DNA of 64,000 nucleotides from Enterocloster lavalensis. GTDB lineage: Bacteria > Bacillota > Clostridia > Lachnospirales > Lachnospiraceae. Location: positions 124,001 to 188,000 of the forward strand of contig NZ_CABJCG010000006.1 in assembly GCF_902364025.1 (NCBI RefSeq), read 5' to 3'. The position numbers and the translations under genes were made by a program. Shown in pieces: positions 7,982 to 15,806 of the stretch (positions within the stretch are counted from its first letter, which is position 1; each line of letters begins with the position of its first letter). Below the pieces are notes generated by a model that did not search any database, had not been told where the DNA came from, and saw only the letters and a list, made by a program, of their open reading frames with translations.

Positions 7982-9934
7982 TTATTTCTTAGTGTTCTTA
8001 TCTTCCCGGTACCAGATGGTAAATTTGCACATGATCAGAATCAGCGCCGCGAAGGCCGCCAGGGATACCAGCTTGGCTGACGGTCCGGACAGAAACGCGC
8101 CCAGGCCGTTTTCCATGGCGGACAGGTTCAGGAAATCGGCCAGGAAATCGCCTCTTGGACCTGCAAACGGGATGATGGCGAACACCGCCAGGAGGATTCC
8201 CACCAGGCCCTCGCCCGCGATCATACCCGAGGTGTAGAGGATGCCGCGGCTCACCGCCTCCCCACGCTCCTCGTCGGAACATTTACGCTTCTCAAACCAG
8301 TGGCGGACCAGTCCGCCCACCATGATGGCGGAGGTGGTGCGCAGGGGCAGGTACAGCCCCACCGCCACAGGCATCACCGGGATGCCCAGAATCTCGATCA
8401 CCACCGCGATGGCAGCCCCTGAGAGAATCATGTTCCAGGGCAGGTTTCCGTTCATCACGCCCTCCACCACGGTCTTCATGATCATGGCCTGAGGCGCGGG
8501 GAGCTCGTCGGTGCCGTAACCCCAGGCCTTGTTCAGCAGGTAGAGCACGCCGCCGATGGCAAGGGCGGAAGCCACAACGCCGATCAACTCGCCGATCTGC
8601 TGTTTTTTAGGCGTGGAACCCACGATGTAACCGGTTTTCAGGTCCTGGGAGGTGTCGCCCGCAATGGCTGCGATCACGCAGATCACGCCGCCGATGGCGA
8701 TCACGCCCATCATGCTCTCATGCCCGGTTCCGGACACGGACTTTAACACCAGGGAGGACACCAGCAGGGTCGCGATGGCCATGCCGGACACCGGGTTGTT
8801 GGAGGAGCCCACCAGGCCCACCAGGCGGGAGGAAACCGTTGCGAACAGGAATCCGAACACCGCGATCAGCAGCGCGCCAAGCAGGTTCACCGGAACCGCG
8901 GGAACCAGCCAGATCACCACGCAGGCGGCCAGCACGCCAAGCAGCACCACGTTCATGGGCAGATCCTGGTCCGTGCGCAGGGTGGAGGCCTGACGGCCAG
9001 CCCTCAGATCGCGCATGGCGTCCCGGAAGGTTCTCACGATCAGGGGCAGGGACTTGATCAGGCAGATGATGCCCGCCGCCGCCACGGCGCCCGCTCCGAT
9101 GTAGCGGATGTAGGAGCCCCACATGGCGGAACTGCTCATCTCGCTGATCAGCTGATCTGCCGGCGCAAAGGGCTGGGTCAGCCCGCTTCCGAACAGCTTG
9201 ATGATGGGCATCAGGATCAGCCAGGAAATGATTCCGCCGGAAAACATGTAGGAGGAAATCTTGGGGCCGCAGATATATCCCACGCCCGCCAGGGCCGGCA
9301 GTACGGAGATTCCCGCGCCGCCTCCGTATTGTTTGATCTCATAATCCACATCGCTTGGAAACAGCTTTAAGCCGTCGGCGATGAACTTGTAGGCGGCCGC
9401 GATGCCCATGCCGGCAAATACCACTCCGGCCTTGGAACCGCCCTGCTCTCCGGCCACCAGAACCTCGGCGCAGGCCGTGCCTTCGGGATAAGGCAGCACG
9501 CCGTGCTCCTTGACGATCAGCGCTTGGCGCAGCGGAATCATGAACAGCACGCCCAGCACGCCGCCGCAGAGGGCGATCAGGGAAATCTCAACCAGCGACG
9601 GGGCTCCCACTCCCCAATCGCTCATCCACATAAATAAAGCCGGCAGCGTAAAGATCGCGCCTGCCGCCACAGACTCACCGGCGGAGCCGATGGTCTGCAC
9701 CATGTTGTTCTCAAGGATGGAATCGCGCTTCAGTATCACGCGGATCACACCCATGGATATAACCGCAGCCGGGATGGATGCGGACACGGTCATACCCACG
9801 CGCAATCCCAGATAGGCGTTGGCAGCACCGAACAATACCGCCAGGACAATCCCCAGCGCAATGGAAACCGCAGTCATCTCCGGTACCACCTTATTTGCCG
9901 GTATAAATGGTTTAAAACCATTTTGATCCTTCAT
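7982..9934 (-). CDS. OPT-family oligopeptide transporter
   Basis: This 650-residue integral membrane protein shows the features of the OPT family: an N-terminal FIPANKVVPEMTAVSIALG stretch, the NAYLGLRVGMTVSASIPAAV segment, and many glycine-rich membrane spans (about 14-16). Members import small peptides or metal-chelate/glutathione-like compounds driven by ion gradients. AAGGAG is placed 9 bases before the ATG at 9934, and an extended -10 promoter lies 33 bp further up. It is followed by a PqqD-like gene. Which peptide is moved cannot be told. Confidence 0.93.
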   Translation of the reverse strand: MKDQNGFKPFIPANKVVPEMTAVSIALGIVLAVLFGAANAYLGLRVGMTVSASIPAAVISMGVIRVILKRDSILENNMVQTIGSAGESVAAGAIFTLPALFMWMSDWGVGAPSLVEISLIALCGGVLGVLFMIPLRQALIVKEHGVLPYPEGTACAEVLVAGEQGGSKAGVVFAGMGIAAAYKFIADGLKLFPSDVDYEIKQYGGGAGISVLPALAGVGYICGPKISSYMFSGGIISWLILMPIIKLFGSGLTQPFAPADQLISEMSSSAMWGSYIRYIGAGAVAAAGIICLIKSLPLIVRTFRDAMRDLRAGRQASTLRTDQDLPMNVVLLGVLAACVVIWLVPAVPVNLLGALLIAVFGFLFATVSSRLVGLVGSSNNPVSGMAIATLLVSSLVLKSVSGTGHESMMGVIAIGGVICVIAAIAGDTSQDLKTGYIVGSTPKKQQIGELIGVVASALAIGGVLYLLNKAWGYGTDELPAPQAMIMKTVVEGVMNGNLPWNMILSGAAIAVVIEILGIPVMPVAVGLYLPLRTTSAIMVGGLVRHWFEKRKCSDEERGEAVSRGILYTSGMIAGEGLVGILLAVFAIIPFAGPRGDFLADFLNLSAMENGLGAFLSGPSAKLVSLAAFAALILIMCKFTIWYREDKNTKK

Positions 9935-9966
9935 AAAGTATCACTCCTTCGTATGAAATTTTTTTT

Positions 9967-9975
9967 ATTATACCA
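9967..9975 (-). promoter_or_regulatory. Extended -10 promoter for the OPT gene
   Basis: Minus strand TGGTATAAT (TG one base upstream of a perfect TATAAT at 9967-9972) with a weak -35. It is 33 bp upstream of the start codon and sits in an AT-rich stretch. Confidence 0.65.
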
Positions 9976-10072
9976 TAAAAAGAGAGAATTTTCTACATTT
10001 TGAAGGGGTGATCTGAATTTTATATTAATTTTATAAAGTTTTTTTGAATACACTGCTGATTTTCTCCGATTT

Positions 10073-11263
10073 TCACGATAGATTCTTAAGTTTTTGGAAA
10101 TCCTCGGAAATAATCAGACTTAACATCGTTTCCAGGTCAAAGCGCTCCCCGCGCTCCAAAAGGGCCAGCAGCGCCTCCCGGTTTTCGTCGGAGTGTTCCA
10201 CCTCCCTGGAGAACCGGTGGGCTATATCCACAAAGCCGTCAAAGTCCAGCCGCCCGCCCTGCAGCGCCCAGGTTCCCATGGCCAGCTCCCGGATGAGCAG
10301 CACGCAGGCCGCCGCAAACTTCATCCGCGGGTAAGCCCGGCCGTCGTAAACCGCCCCGCAGAAATAGGTGAACACAAAATACACCCAGAGCTGTTCGCCC
10401 CAGATGTCCCAGTCCCCGTCCGCGGCGCCCATTGAATGCCCGGCAAATTCCCGGCAGATCCGGCCGTACGCCTCCTCGCCGGACCCGTACAGGGCGTTTC
10501 TCAGCTCAGCCAGCCGTCCGGGCCAGCCGCTGTTTAGCGCTTCCAGACGGCCCAGCTCCTGCGTCAGGCTGAGAAAGCCCCGGTAGCGCTGCTTCAGCCC
10601 GGCCCCAAGCCCGGCGGTCCGTCCGGCAAACCGCTCCCAGGCCCCGGCTCTCCCGTACCGCTCCAGCAGCTGGTCCGCCGCGTACAGGCGGTTTTTGCGG
10701 ATGCGGCTCTGCAGGTCGTGGGCCAGGGCCAGCGCCATGGACGCACGCTCCGCCAGGGGATGGCTCCGGTCCTGTAAAATCCGTACGGCCAGCTCCCGGG
10801 CGTCCGTCAGCTTGGTATAGAGAAGGAAATCGAAATCCCCGTAATCCTCCTCTCCCTCCCGCTCAAAATCCAGGAAACGCACGGGCTCCCGCCGTCCCAG
10901 CACAATCCGCGCCGCCTCGATACAGGAGATGCAAAGGGAAATCTCCCTGACCCCCTCGAACTCCTCGATGTGGCGCGGGTAGGTCCGGCAGGTTTTGCAG
11001 AGCATACCCGGCCCGCCGTCGGAGTACAGATCGCACAGCCCGCTGTCGGCCAGGAAGGCACAGCGCCGCCCGTACTGTTTGAAGGAGCCCTGATCCCAGC
11101 GGATGCTGTTGTGCAGGCGGTTGCCCAGGGGACCTTTGGTTTTTCGGTACTTTTTCAGGGAAGCCGGATCGATCATGATCTCCCATCCCGCGCAGCAGGT
11201 GTCCGTACAGCGGTCCGCCGCGCAGGAAAATTCCCGGTAATAGTGTGGTATTGTATAGCGCAT
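10073..11263 (-). CDS. FliB-like flagellin lysine-N-methylase family protein
   Basis: The 396-residue protein opens with YTIPHYYREFSC and the cysteine motifs CTDTCCAGW, CAFL, GLCDLY and CKTCRTYPRH, which define the FliB family (lysine-N-methylases described for Salmonella flagellin). The cysteines probably hold an Fe-S cluster. The start at 11263 is chosen over an upstream in-frame start because GGAGGA lies 7 bases before it. No flagellin or other motility structural gene is in this window, so the target may be another protein or a distant flagellin. It starts 13 bp after the DHFR-like gene, so they share a transcript. Confidence 0.85.
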   Translation of the reverse strand: MRYTIPHYYREFSCAADRCTDTCCAGWEIMIDPASLKKYRKTKGPLGNRLHNSIRWDQGSFKQYGRRCAFLADSGLCDLYSDGGPGMLCKTCRTYPRHIEEFEGVREISLCISCIEAARIVLGRREPVRFLDFEREGEEDYGDFDFLLYTKLTDARELAVRILQDRSHPLAERASMALALAHDLQSRIRKNRLYAADQLLERYGRAGAWERFAGRTAGLGAGLKQRYRGFLSLTQELGRLEALNSGWPGRLAELRNALYGSGEEAYGRICREFAGHSMGAADGDWDIWGEQLWVYFVFTYFCGAVYDGRAYPRMKFAAACVLLIRELAMGTWALQGGRLDFDGFVDIAHRFSREVEHSDENREALLALLERGERFDLETMLSLIISEDFQKLKNLS

Positions 11264-11276
11264 CCCAATCCTCCGT

Positions 11277-11822
11277 CTATTCGGCGTTCTCCGCCCGGTT
11301 AAAATACACATTGGTCACGACGCCGTCCCACACCAGGGTGCGGTCCAGGATCAGGCGCTCCCTGTAATCCCCGGGCAGAAACAGCGGCATCCCTTTTCCC
11401 AGAATCACCGGCAGCGTGGAAATCCAATACTGGTCCACCAGCTCCTGCTCCATAAAGCTCTTTAGCAGCTTCGCGCCGCCCACCAGCCAGATCGCCTTGC
11501 CGGTCCGCTGCTTGAGCAGAAACACCAGCTCCCACACGTCCCCGGGCCAGAAGGTCACCTCGTCGGTATCCTCCAGAAACTGGCTGGTCACCACGTAACA
11601 CTCCTTGCCCTCATAGGGCCAGCTGTCCGGCGAAAGCTGCGTTTTCACCTGCTCGTAGGTGGCGCGGCCCATGATCAGCGTGTCCACAGTCTCGTAAAAC
11701 GCCTGGTAGCCGCCGTCCCCCTCCTCGGCACCGTGGCCCTTCATCCAGTCCACTCCGCCGTCCGCGTCCGCCAGGTAGCCGTCCACGCTGACACCGATAT
11801 ACAGAATTACCTCTCGTTCCAT
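11277..11822 (-). CDS. Dihydrofolate reductase-fold protein (RibD C-terminal type)
   Basis: The 181-residue product has the pattern of the YwjB/YyaP branch of DHFR/RibD-C proteins: YIGVSVDGYLADADGGVDW at the N-terminus, IMGRATYE in the middle and WLVGGAKLL before the C-terminal half. These are putative NADPH-dependent reductases of unknown substrate, not the housekeeping DHFR. The start at 11822 has GGAGGA upstream; an extension to 11945 lacks family sequence. It is the first gene of a pair with the FliB-like gene. Confidence 0.85.
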   Translation of the reverse strand: MEREVILYIGVSVDGYLADADGGVDWMKGHGAEEGDGGYQAFYETVDTLIMGRATYEQVKTQLSPDSWPYEGKECYVVTSQFLEDTDEVTFWPGDVWELVFLLKQRTGKAIWLVGGAKLLKSFMEQELVDQYWISTLPVILGKGMPLFLPGDYRERLILDRTLVWDGVVTNVYFNRAENAE

Positions 11823-12034
11823 CCAATCCTCCGTGCAATTCCGCAGGCCCTCCCGCGGTTGATTGTATTCAAGCATTTCCGTCCTGCCGCCGTTTTGGAC
11901 GGCGGCGGTACCGTCTACTATACCACACTTTTCCCGATTTTCCAACTGCGGCGGCCAGGTTTCCCATCTGTTCCATTCTATTTTAACATGGGGCGTGGAG
12001 GGCTACAAGGCCCGGACCGGCGGACAACTTTAAA

Positions 12035-12063
12035 TTGCAAATGCCTGACAATTATGGTAAGAT
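12035..12063 (+). promoter_or_regulatory. Promoter for the 119-residue cysteine-tailed protein
   Basis: TTGCAA (12035-12040), 17 bp, then TAAGAT (12058-12063) preceded by TGG, an extended -10. It ends 35 bp before the ATG at 12099. Confidence 0.7.
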
Positions 12064-12098
12064 ATAGGTGATTTCAGAAGAAAGAGAGGGTCATATAC

Positions 12099-12458
12099 AT
12101 GCAGAAAGACGTTTTGGATTTTGTAGTAGAGAAAACTCACGAATTGATCGATTCTCCGACCTGCAACAGCGAGACAAAAGCTTCCGCCGAGGCCTGGCTG
12201 GCCGCAGTCGGCACAGAGCAGCAGGCGGCTGCCACTGAGACATACATCGGCGAGCTGGAAGCGGACATCATGCCCATCGACGGTCTGATCGGTTTCGCCG
12301 ATTCCGAGGCGGGAGCCCAGGTATTCGGTGCGGACAAGGCCAAAGAAGTGGCCGCACACGCCAGGGAGATCAAGGCCGCTGGCGCCAGGTACTGCGACTG
12401 CCCGGCATGCGCCGCCTGCGAGGCCATTCTCGCTAAAAAGGACGCGATTCTCGGCTGA
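12099..12458 (+). CDS. Small acidic protein with C-terminal CxCxxCxxC motif
   Basis: This 119-residue protein is acidic and alanine-rich and ends in YCDCPACAACEAILAKKD, a likely metal or cluster site. I recall similar ~120-residue Lachnospiraceae proteins labelled 'molecular chaperone Hsp90' in databases, but nothing here resembles the Hsp90 ATPase, so that label should not be trusted. It has its own promoter and terminator, so it is a single-gene unit, divergent from the DHFR-like gene. The ribosome site is a weak AAAGAGAGGG. Function unknown. Confidence 0.7.
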   Translation: MQKDVLDFVVEKTHELIDSPTCNSETKASAEAWLAAVGTEQQAAATETYIGELEADIMPIDGLIGFADSEAGAQVFGADKAKEVAAHAREIKAAGARYCDCPACAACEAILAKKDAILG

Positions 12459-12492
12459 TCCGGGAACTTTCAATTTCACCCTTAAAATGCCG

Positions 12493-12529
12493 CAGGCCGG
12501 CAGTCCCCCCTGGACTGCCGGCCTGTTTT
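12493..12529 (+). terminator. Intrinsic terminator of the 119-residue protein gene
   Basis: A 14-bp stem (12493-12506 with 12512-12525), 5-nt loop, then TTTT. It abuts the stop codon of the convergent permease gene at 12529. Confidence 0.85.
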
Positions 12530-13662
12530 CACGCCCCGGCTCCCGGCCCCTGCATCCACCGGTAAAACGCCAGAAGCACGGCAAGAAACACAAGGTTGGC
12601 CGCCGTAAACAGCGCCAGGTATCTGCCCTTTTGCTCCGGGTAATGCCTGGCGATGCTCTTGTAGGAGATCAGACTGGCCATGGAAGCGATCAGCGTGCCC
12701 AGACCGCCTAAGTTGGCGCCCACGATCAGGCTCTCCCACCGGTCCGTAAAGCCGGACAGCAGCAGCGCCGCGGGCACGTTGCTGATCACCTGGCTGGCCG
12801 CCACCGCGGTAAGCGCCTCCCGGCCAAGGAGAATCCCGTCCAGGAATTCCTTAAAGACCGGCAGGCGTCCCATATTGCCGATAAAGACAAAAAAGCCCAC
12901 AAAAGTCAGCAGCAGGGAGTAGTCCACGGCCAGAAATACGCTGCGGTCCGCCACAAGCAGCACAAGAATCACCGCGGCCAGAACCGCGGGCCAGGGCAGA
13001 AGCCGGGCCACAGCGGCCACGCAGGCCGCAAACAGAACCAGATACATGCCCGCCTTTCCGCGGCAGATTTTCCCCTCCGTCTCCTGCCCCACCCGCTCCT
13101 TGCGGATTCTTCCGTTGTCCACAAACAGAAGGCTGACGGCCAGAAGCCCCAGAGACAGCCCGCAGTACGGCAGCATCAAGCGGATAAACGCTCCCGCCCC
13201 CAGACCCGATTTCCCGTACAGATACAGATTCTGGGGATTCCCGATGGGCGTCAGCATGCTGCCAAGGTTGGCCGCAATGGTCTGAAGCGCCACCACCGGC
13301 AAAATCAGCCCCGAAAGCCCCGCCATCCTCAGCACGGTCAGGGCAAAGGGCACAAAGGTGATCAGCGCCACGTCGTTGGTGATGGCCATGCTGGAGAAAA
13401 AGCAGAGCCCCACCAGCACGGCCGCGGCCTGCCGCCCGGTGCGCACCCGGCCCAGAAGCTCCCGGCCAATATAGGAAAATATTCCCAGTTTTTGGAATCC
13501 GGCCATCACGGCCATCAGGCAGAACAAAAGGGCGATGGTCTGGTAATCCACATACCCGCCGTACGCCCGGTCCGGCCTGACAAACATCATGGACAGCGCC
13601 GCCAGCAAAAACGCCGCCGTCAGCACCGTCTCCCGCTTTACAAATTCTTTAACCCGTTTCAT
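12529..13662 (-). CDS. ArsB/NhaD/SLC13-type anion permease
   Basis: A 377-residue hydrophobic protein with about ten membrane spans in two similar halves. Family features are VDYQTIALLFCLM near the start, the SSMAITNDVALITFVPFAL segment, the loop MLTPIGNPQNLYLY and, in the second half, SNVPAALLLSGF and GANLGGLGTLIASMAS, all typical of the ion transporter superfamily. The substrate could be a dicarboxylate, citrate, arsenite or sodium. GGGGAG upstream favours the ATG at 13662 (9-nt spacing) over the one at 13668. No ars genes are nearby. Confidence 0.87.
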   Translation of the reverse strand: MKRVKEFVKRETVLTAAFLLAALSMMFVRPDRAYGGYVDYQTIALLFCLMAVMAGFQKLGIFSYIGRELLGRVRTGRQAAAVLVGLCFFSSMAITNDVALITFVPFALTVLRMAGLSGLILPVVALQTIAANLGSMLTPIGNPQNLYLYGKSGLGAGAFIRLMLPYCGLSLGLLAVSLLFVDNGRIRKERVGQETEGKICRGKAGMYLVLFAACVAAVARLLPWPAVLAAVILVLLVADRSVFLAVDYSLLLTFVGFFVFIGNMGRLPVFKEFLDGILLGREALTAVAASQVISNVPAALLLSGFTDRWESLIVGANLGGLGTLIASMASLISYKSIARHYPEQKGRYLALFTAANLVFLAVLLAFYRWMQGPGAGA

Positions 13663-13690
13663 ACCCATCCGCTCCCCGTCAACGCCAAAA

Positions 13691-13730
13691 TACCGTCTGC
13701 CGGGCCTCCTATCAGCCTTGCAGACGGCAT
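13691..13730 (-). terminator. Terminator of the HPr-like gene
   Basis: Inverted repeat CCGTCTGC/GCAGACGG (13693-13700, 13720-13727) extended by AT pairs. Read on the minus strand it is followed by ATTTTGG and lies 36 bp after the HPr-like stop codon. Confidence 0.6.
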
Positions 13731-13765
13731 TTTCCGTCTTCTCTTTCAGTCGTTCTCCGTTTTCA

Positions 13766-13993
13766 TCACGCAGCGAAGGGCGCGATCTCATCCAGCAGAG
13801 CGCCGCACTCGTCGGTGTGCAGAATCAGCTCCAGGTCCTTGGAACGGGCCAGGGAGAGCACGCCCACAATGGACTTGGCGTCCACAATCCGGCTGCCGCA
13901 CTTCACATCCGCGTCGTATTCGTACTGGTTGATAATTCTCACAAAATTAATAATCTGGTCTGCTTCATCGAACTTTACAAGGATACGTTTCAT
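13766..13993 (-). CDS. HPr-like protein lacking the phosphorylatable histidine
   Basis: The 75-residue protein contains RIVDAKSIVGVLSLARSKDLELIL, which lines up with the Ser-46 region of HPr (the site used by HPr kinase). The N-terminal GxHARPA segment bearing active-site His15 is replaced by FDEADQIINFV, with no histidine. It therefore cannot act as a normal sugar phosphocarrier and may be a regulatory paralogue, as Crh is in Bacillus. GGAGGA lies 8 bases before the ATG; a TTG two codons upstream is less likely. It is monocistronic and divergent from the two-component pair. Confidence 0.8.
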   Translation of the reverse strand: MKRILVKFDEADQIINFVRIINQYEYDADVKCGSRIVDAKSIVGVLSLARSKDLELILHTDECGALLDEIAPFAA

Positions 13994-14186
13994 GTTCAAT
14001 TTCCTCCTGTCGGTATTATAAATCTAAGTTTCACCACCCGGCTGCCGGGGGCTCGTTTTCCTGTTCTTCTCTGTTCTTCTCTTCGCTGATACCATCTTAA
14101 CATTTAACGAGCAGGGAATCCATGGTAATATTTTTTTAAATGCTGTAATATATTATCGTTTTGCTCCCCCGGACCCGAGAATCACG

Positions 14187-14214
14187 TTGCATTATTCTGA
14201 TTTCTTGGTAAAAT
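14187..14214 (+). promoter_or_regulatory. Promoter for the YesN/YesM-type pair
   Basis: TTGCAT (14187-14192), 16 bp, TAAAAT (14209-14214), 35 bp ahead of the ATG at 14250. Confidence 0.7.
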
Positions 14215-14249
14215 GGTTAATATGATTTTAACGGAAAGGACAGGTTGCC

Positions 14250-15806
14250 ATGAAACTTTTGATTGTGGACGACGAAAAGCTGACCAGGGAGGGGATACGC
14301 CGGAGCCTGGACCTGGAGGCGCTCTCCATCGACAGCGTGGTCCTGGCGGACGACGGCGTCAACGGTCTGGAGGCGGCGCTCAGGGAGGAACCGGACATCG
14401 TGCTCACGGACGTGCGCATGCCGCGGATGAACGGCGTGGAGATGGCGGAAAAACTTTTGGAGCAGCTTCCGGACACCTCCCTGGTCTTTATGAGCGCCTA
14501 CTCCGACAAAGAATATCTGAAAGCGGCCATCAAGCTGAAGGCCGTCAGCTATGTGGAAAAACCCCTGGATATCCGGGAGCTGGCGGCGGCGCTTAAGGAA
14601 GCGGCCGGCAGCCGTCTGGCCCGCTCCAGCAGCCGCAGCGCGGCCCTGCTTCACACCAAGGAGCAGCTGGGACAGCTGGCGCATCTGCTGTTAGATCCCG
14701 AGCGCGGCGGCCCGGAGGCCATGGACCGGCTGATCCGCAGCCTGAACCTGCCCTTCGGCCCCGGCACCTGCTTTACCACCCTGCTGGTGGACTGCCTGAC
14801 GCCCCTCTCCGTGCTGCCGGAAACGGCCATGGACGAACTTCAGGCCCGCTTTGTGGCGCATCTGACCGCCCACGGCCTGTCCCAGCTCTACACCTTCCGG
14901 GCGGACCGCTATATCATCATCCAGCTCTACGGGGACAGCCGCCCAGAGGAACCGGTGTTGGAGAGCTGCACCCGGCTTCTGGCCGGCGGTTTTTCCGGAA
15001 TCTGCCATTTCTTTATCGCCAGAGGGCCGGTGGTCTGCGGAGCCGACCGGGCCTGCCTGTCAGGCCGGAAGGCCTGGGAGCTTCTGGAGCGCAGCTTTTT
15101 CTACGAGGTGGACACGGTCCTGTCTCCCCACACGGAGCCCCAATCTCCTCTGCCGCTCAAGGACATGCTGACGGAATTCAGCGTGGCGCTGTCCGAACAG
15201 CAGAAGTCCAAGGTGCTGGAGGTGGCCGGACAACTCTACCGCTGCGCCGGGTCCGGCGTCTCCCTCATGCCCAGCCAGGTGCGGGATCTCTACTATAAAT
15301 ACCTGGGAAAGCTGGACGAGTACGCCCTGTCCAATCACATTTCCCTGTGGTTCCGGGACGAAGTGAACTCCGGCTCCATCTGGGACAGCGTCATGGAATG
15401 CATCACCCTGCCCCAGCTTGGCCGGCTTCTGGAAGGGAAAATCCATCTGTACTTTGAACAGCTGAGCCAGGGCATCGGGGAGAATCCCGTGGTCTTTCAG
15501 ATCAAGGAATTTCTCCACCAGAATTATTCCCTTCCCACCCTGTCCGTGCCGGACGTGAGCGAGCACGTCCATCTGTCCTCCAGCTACGTGTGCACGCTCT
15601 TTAAAAATGAAACCGGCCTGACCTTAAACCAGTACCTGACCGACTACCGGATCAAGATGTCCAAGCGGCTGCTGGCGGACCCCCGCTATAAGATCGCCGA
15701 CATCTCCTCCAAGGTGGGCTACAGCGACGGCAATTACTACAGCAAGACCTTCCGGAAAATTGTCGGCCTGTCCCCGTCCGAATACAGGGAGAAAATGCTC
15801 TCATGA
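14250..15806 (+). CDS. YesN-type response regulator with AraC DNA-binding domain
   Basis: Residues 1-~120 form a receiver domain (LLIVDDEK, phospho-acceptor Asp in DIVLTDVRMP, Lys in YVEKPLD). A ~280-residue middle region is variable, and the last ~100 residues form a double HTH of the AraC family ending in KIADISSKVGYSDGNYYSKTFRKIVGLSPSEYR. At 518 residues it has the usual YesN length. Its stop overlaps the kinase start by 4 bp, so translation is coupled. Such pairs usually control carbohydrate ABC transporters in Firmicutes, but none is present nearby, so the target is elsewhere or is the surrounding genes. Confidence 0.93.
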   Translation: MKLLIVDDEKLTREGIRRSLDLEALSIDSVVLADDGVNGLEAALREEPDIVLTDVRMPRMNGVEMAEKLLEQLPDTSLVFMSAYSDKEYLKAAIKLKAVSYVEKPLDIRELAAALKEAAGSRLARSSSRSAALLHTKEQLGQLAHLLLDPERGGPEAMDRLIRSLNLPFGPGTCFTTLLVDCLTPLSVLPETAMDELQARFVAHLTAHGLSQLYTFRADRYIIIQLYGDSRPEEPVLESCTRLLAGGFSGICHFFIARGPVVCGADRACLSGRKAWELLERSFFYEVDTVLSPHTEPQSPLPLKDMLTEFSVALSEQQKSKVLEVAGQLYRCAGSGVSLMPSQVRDLYYKYLGKLDEYALSNHISLWFRDEVNSGSIWDSVMECITLPQLGRLLEGKIHLYFEQLSQGIGENPVVFQIKEFLHQNYSLPTLSVPDVSEHVHLSSSYVCTLFKNETGLTLNQYLTDYRIKMSKRLLADPRYKIADISSKVGYSDGNYYSKTFRKIVGLSPSEYREKMLS

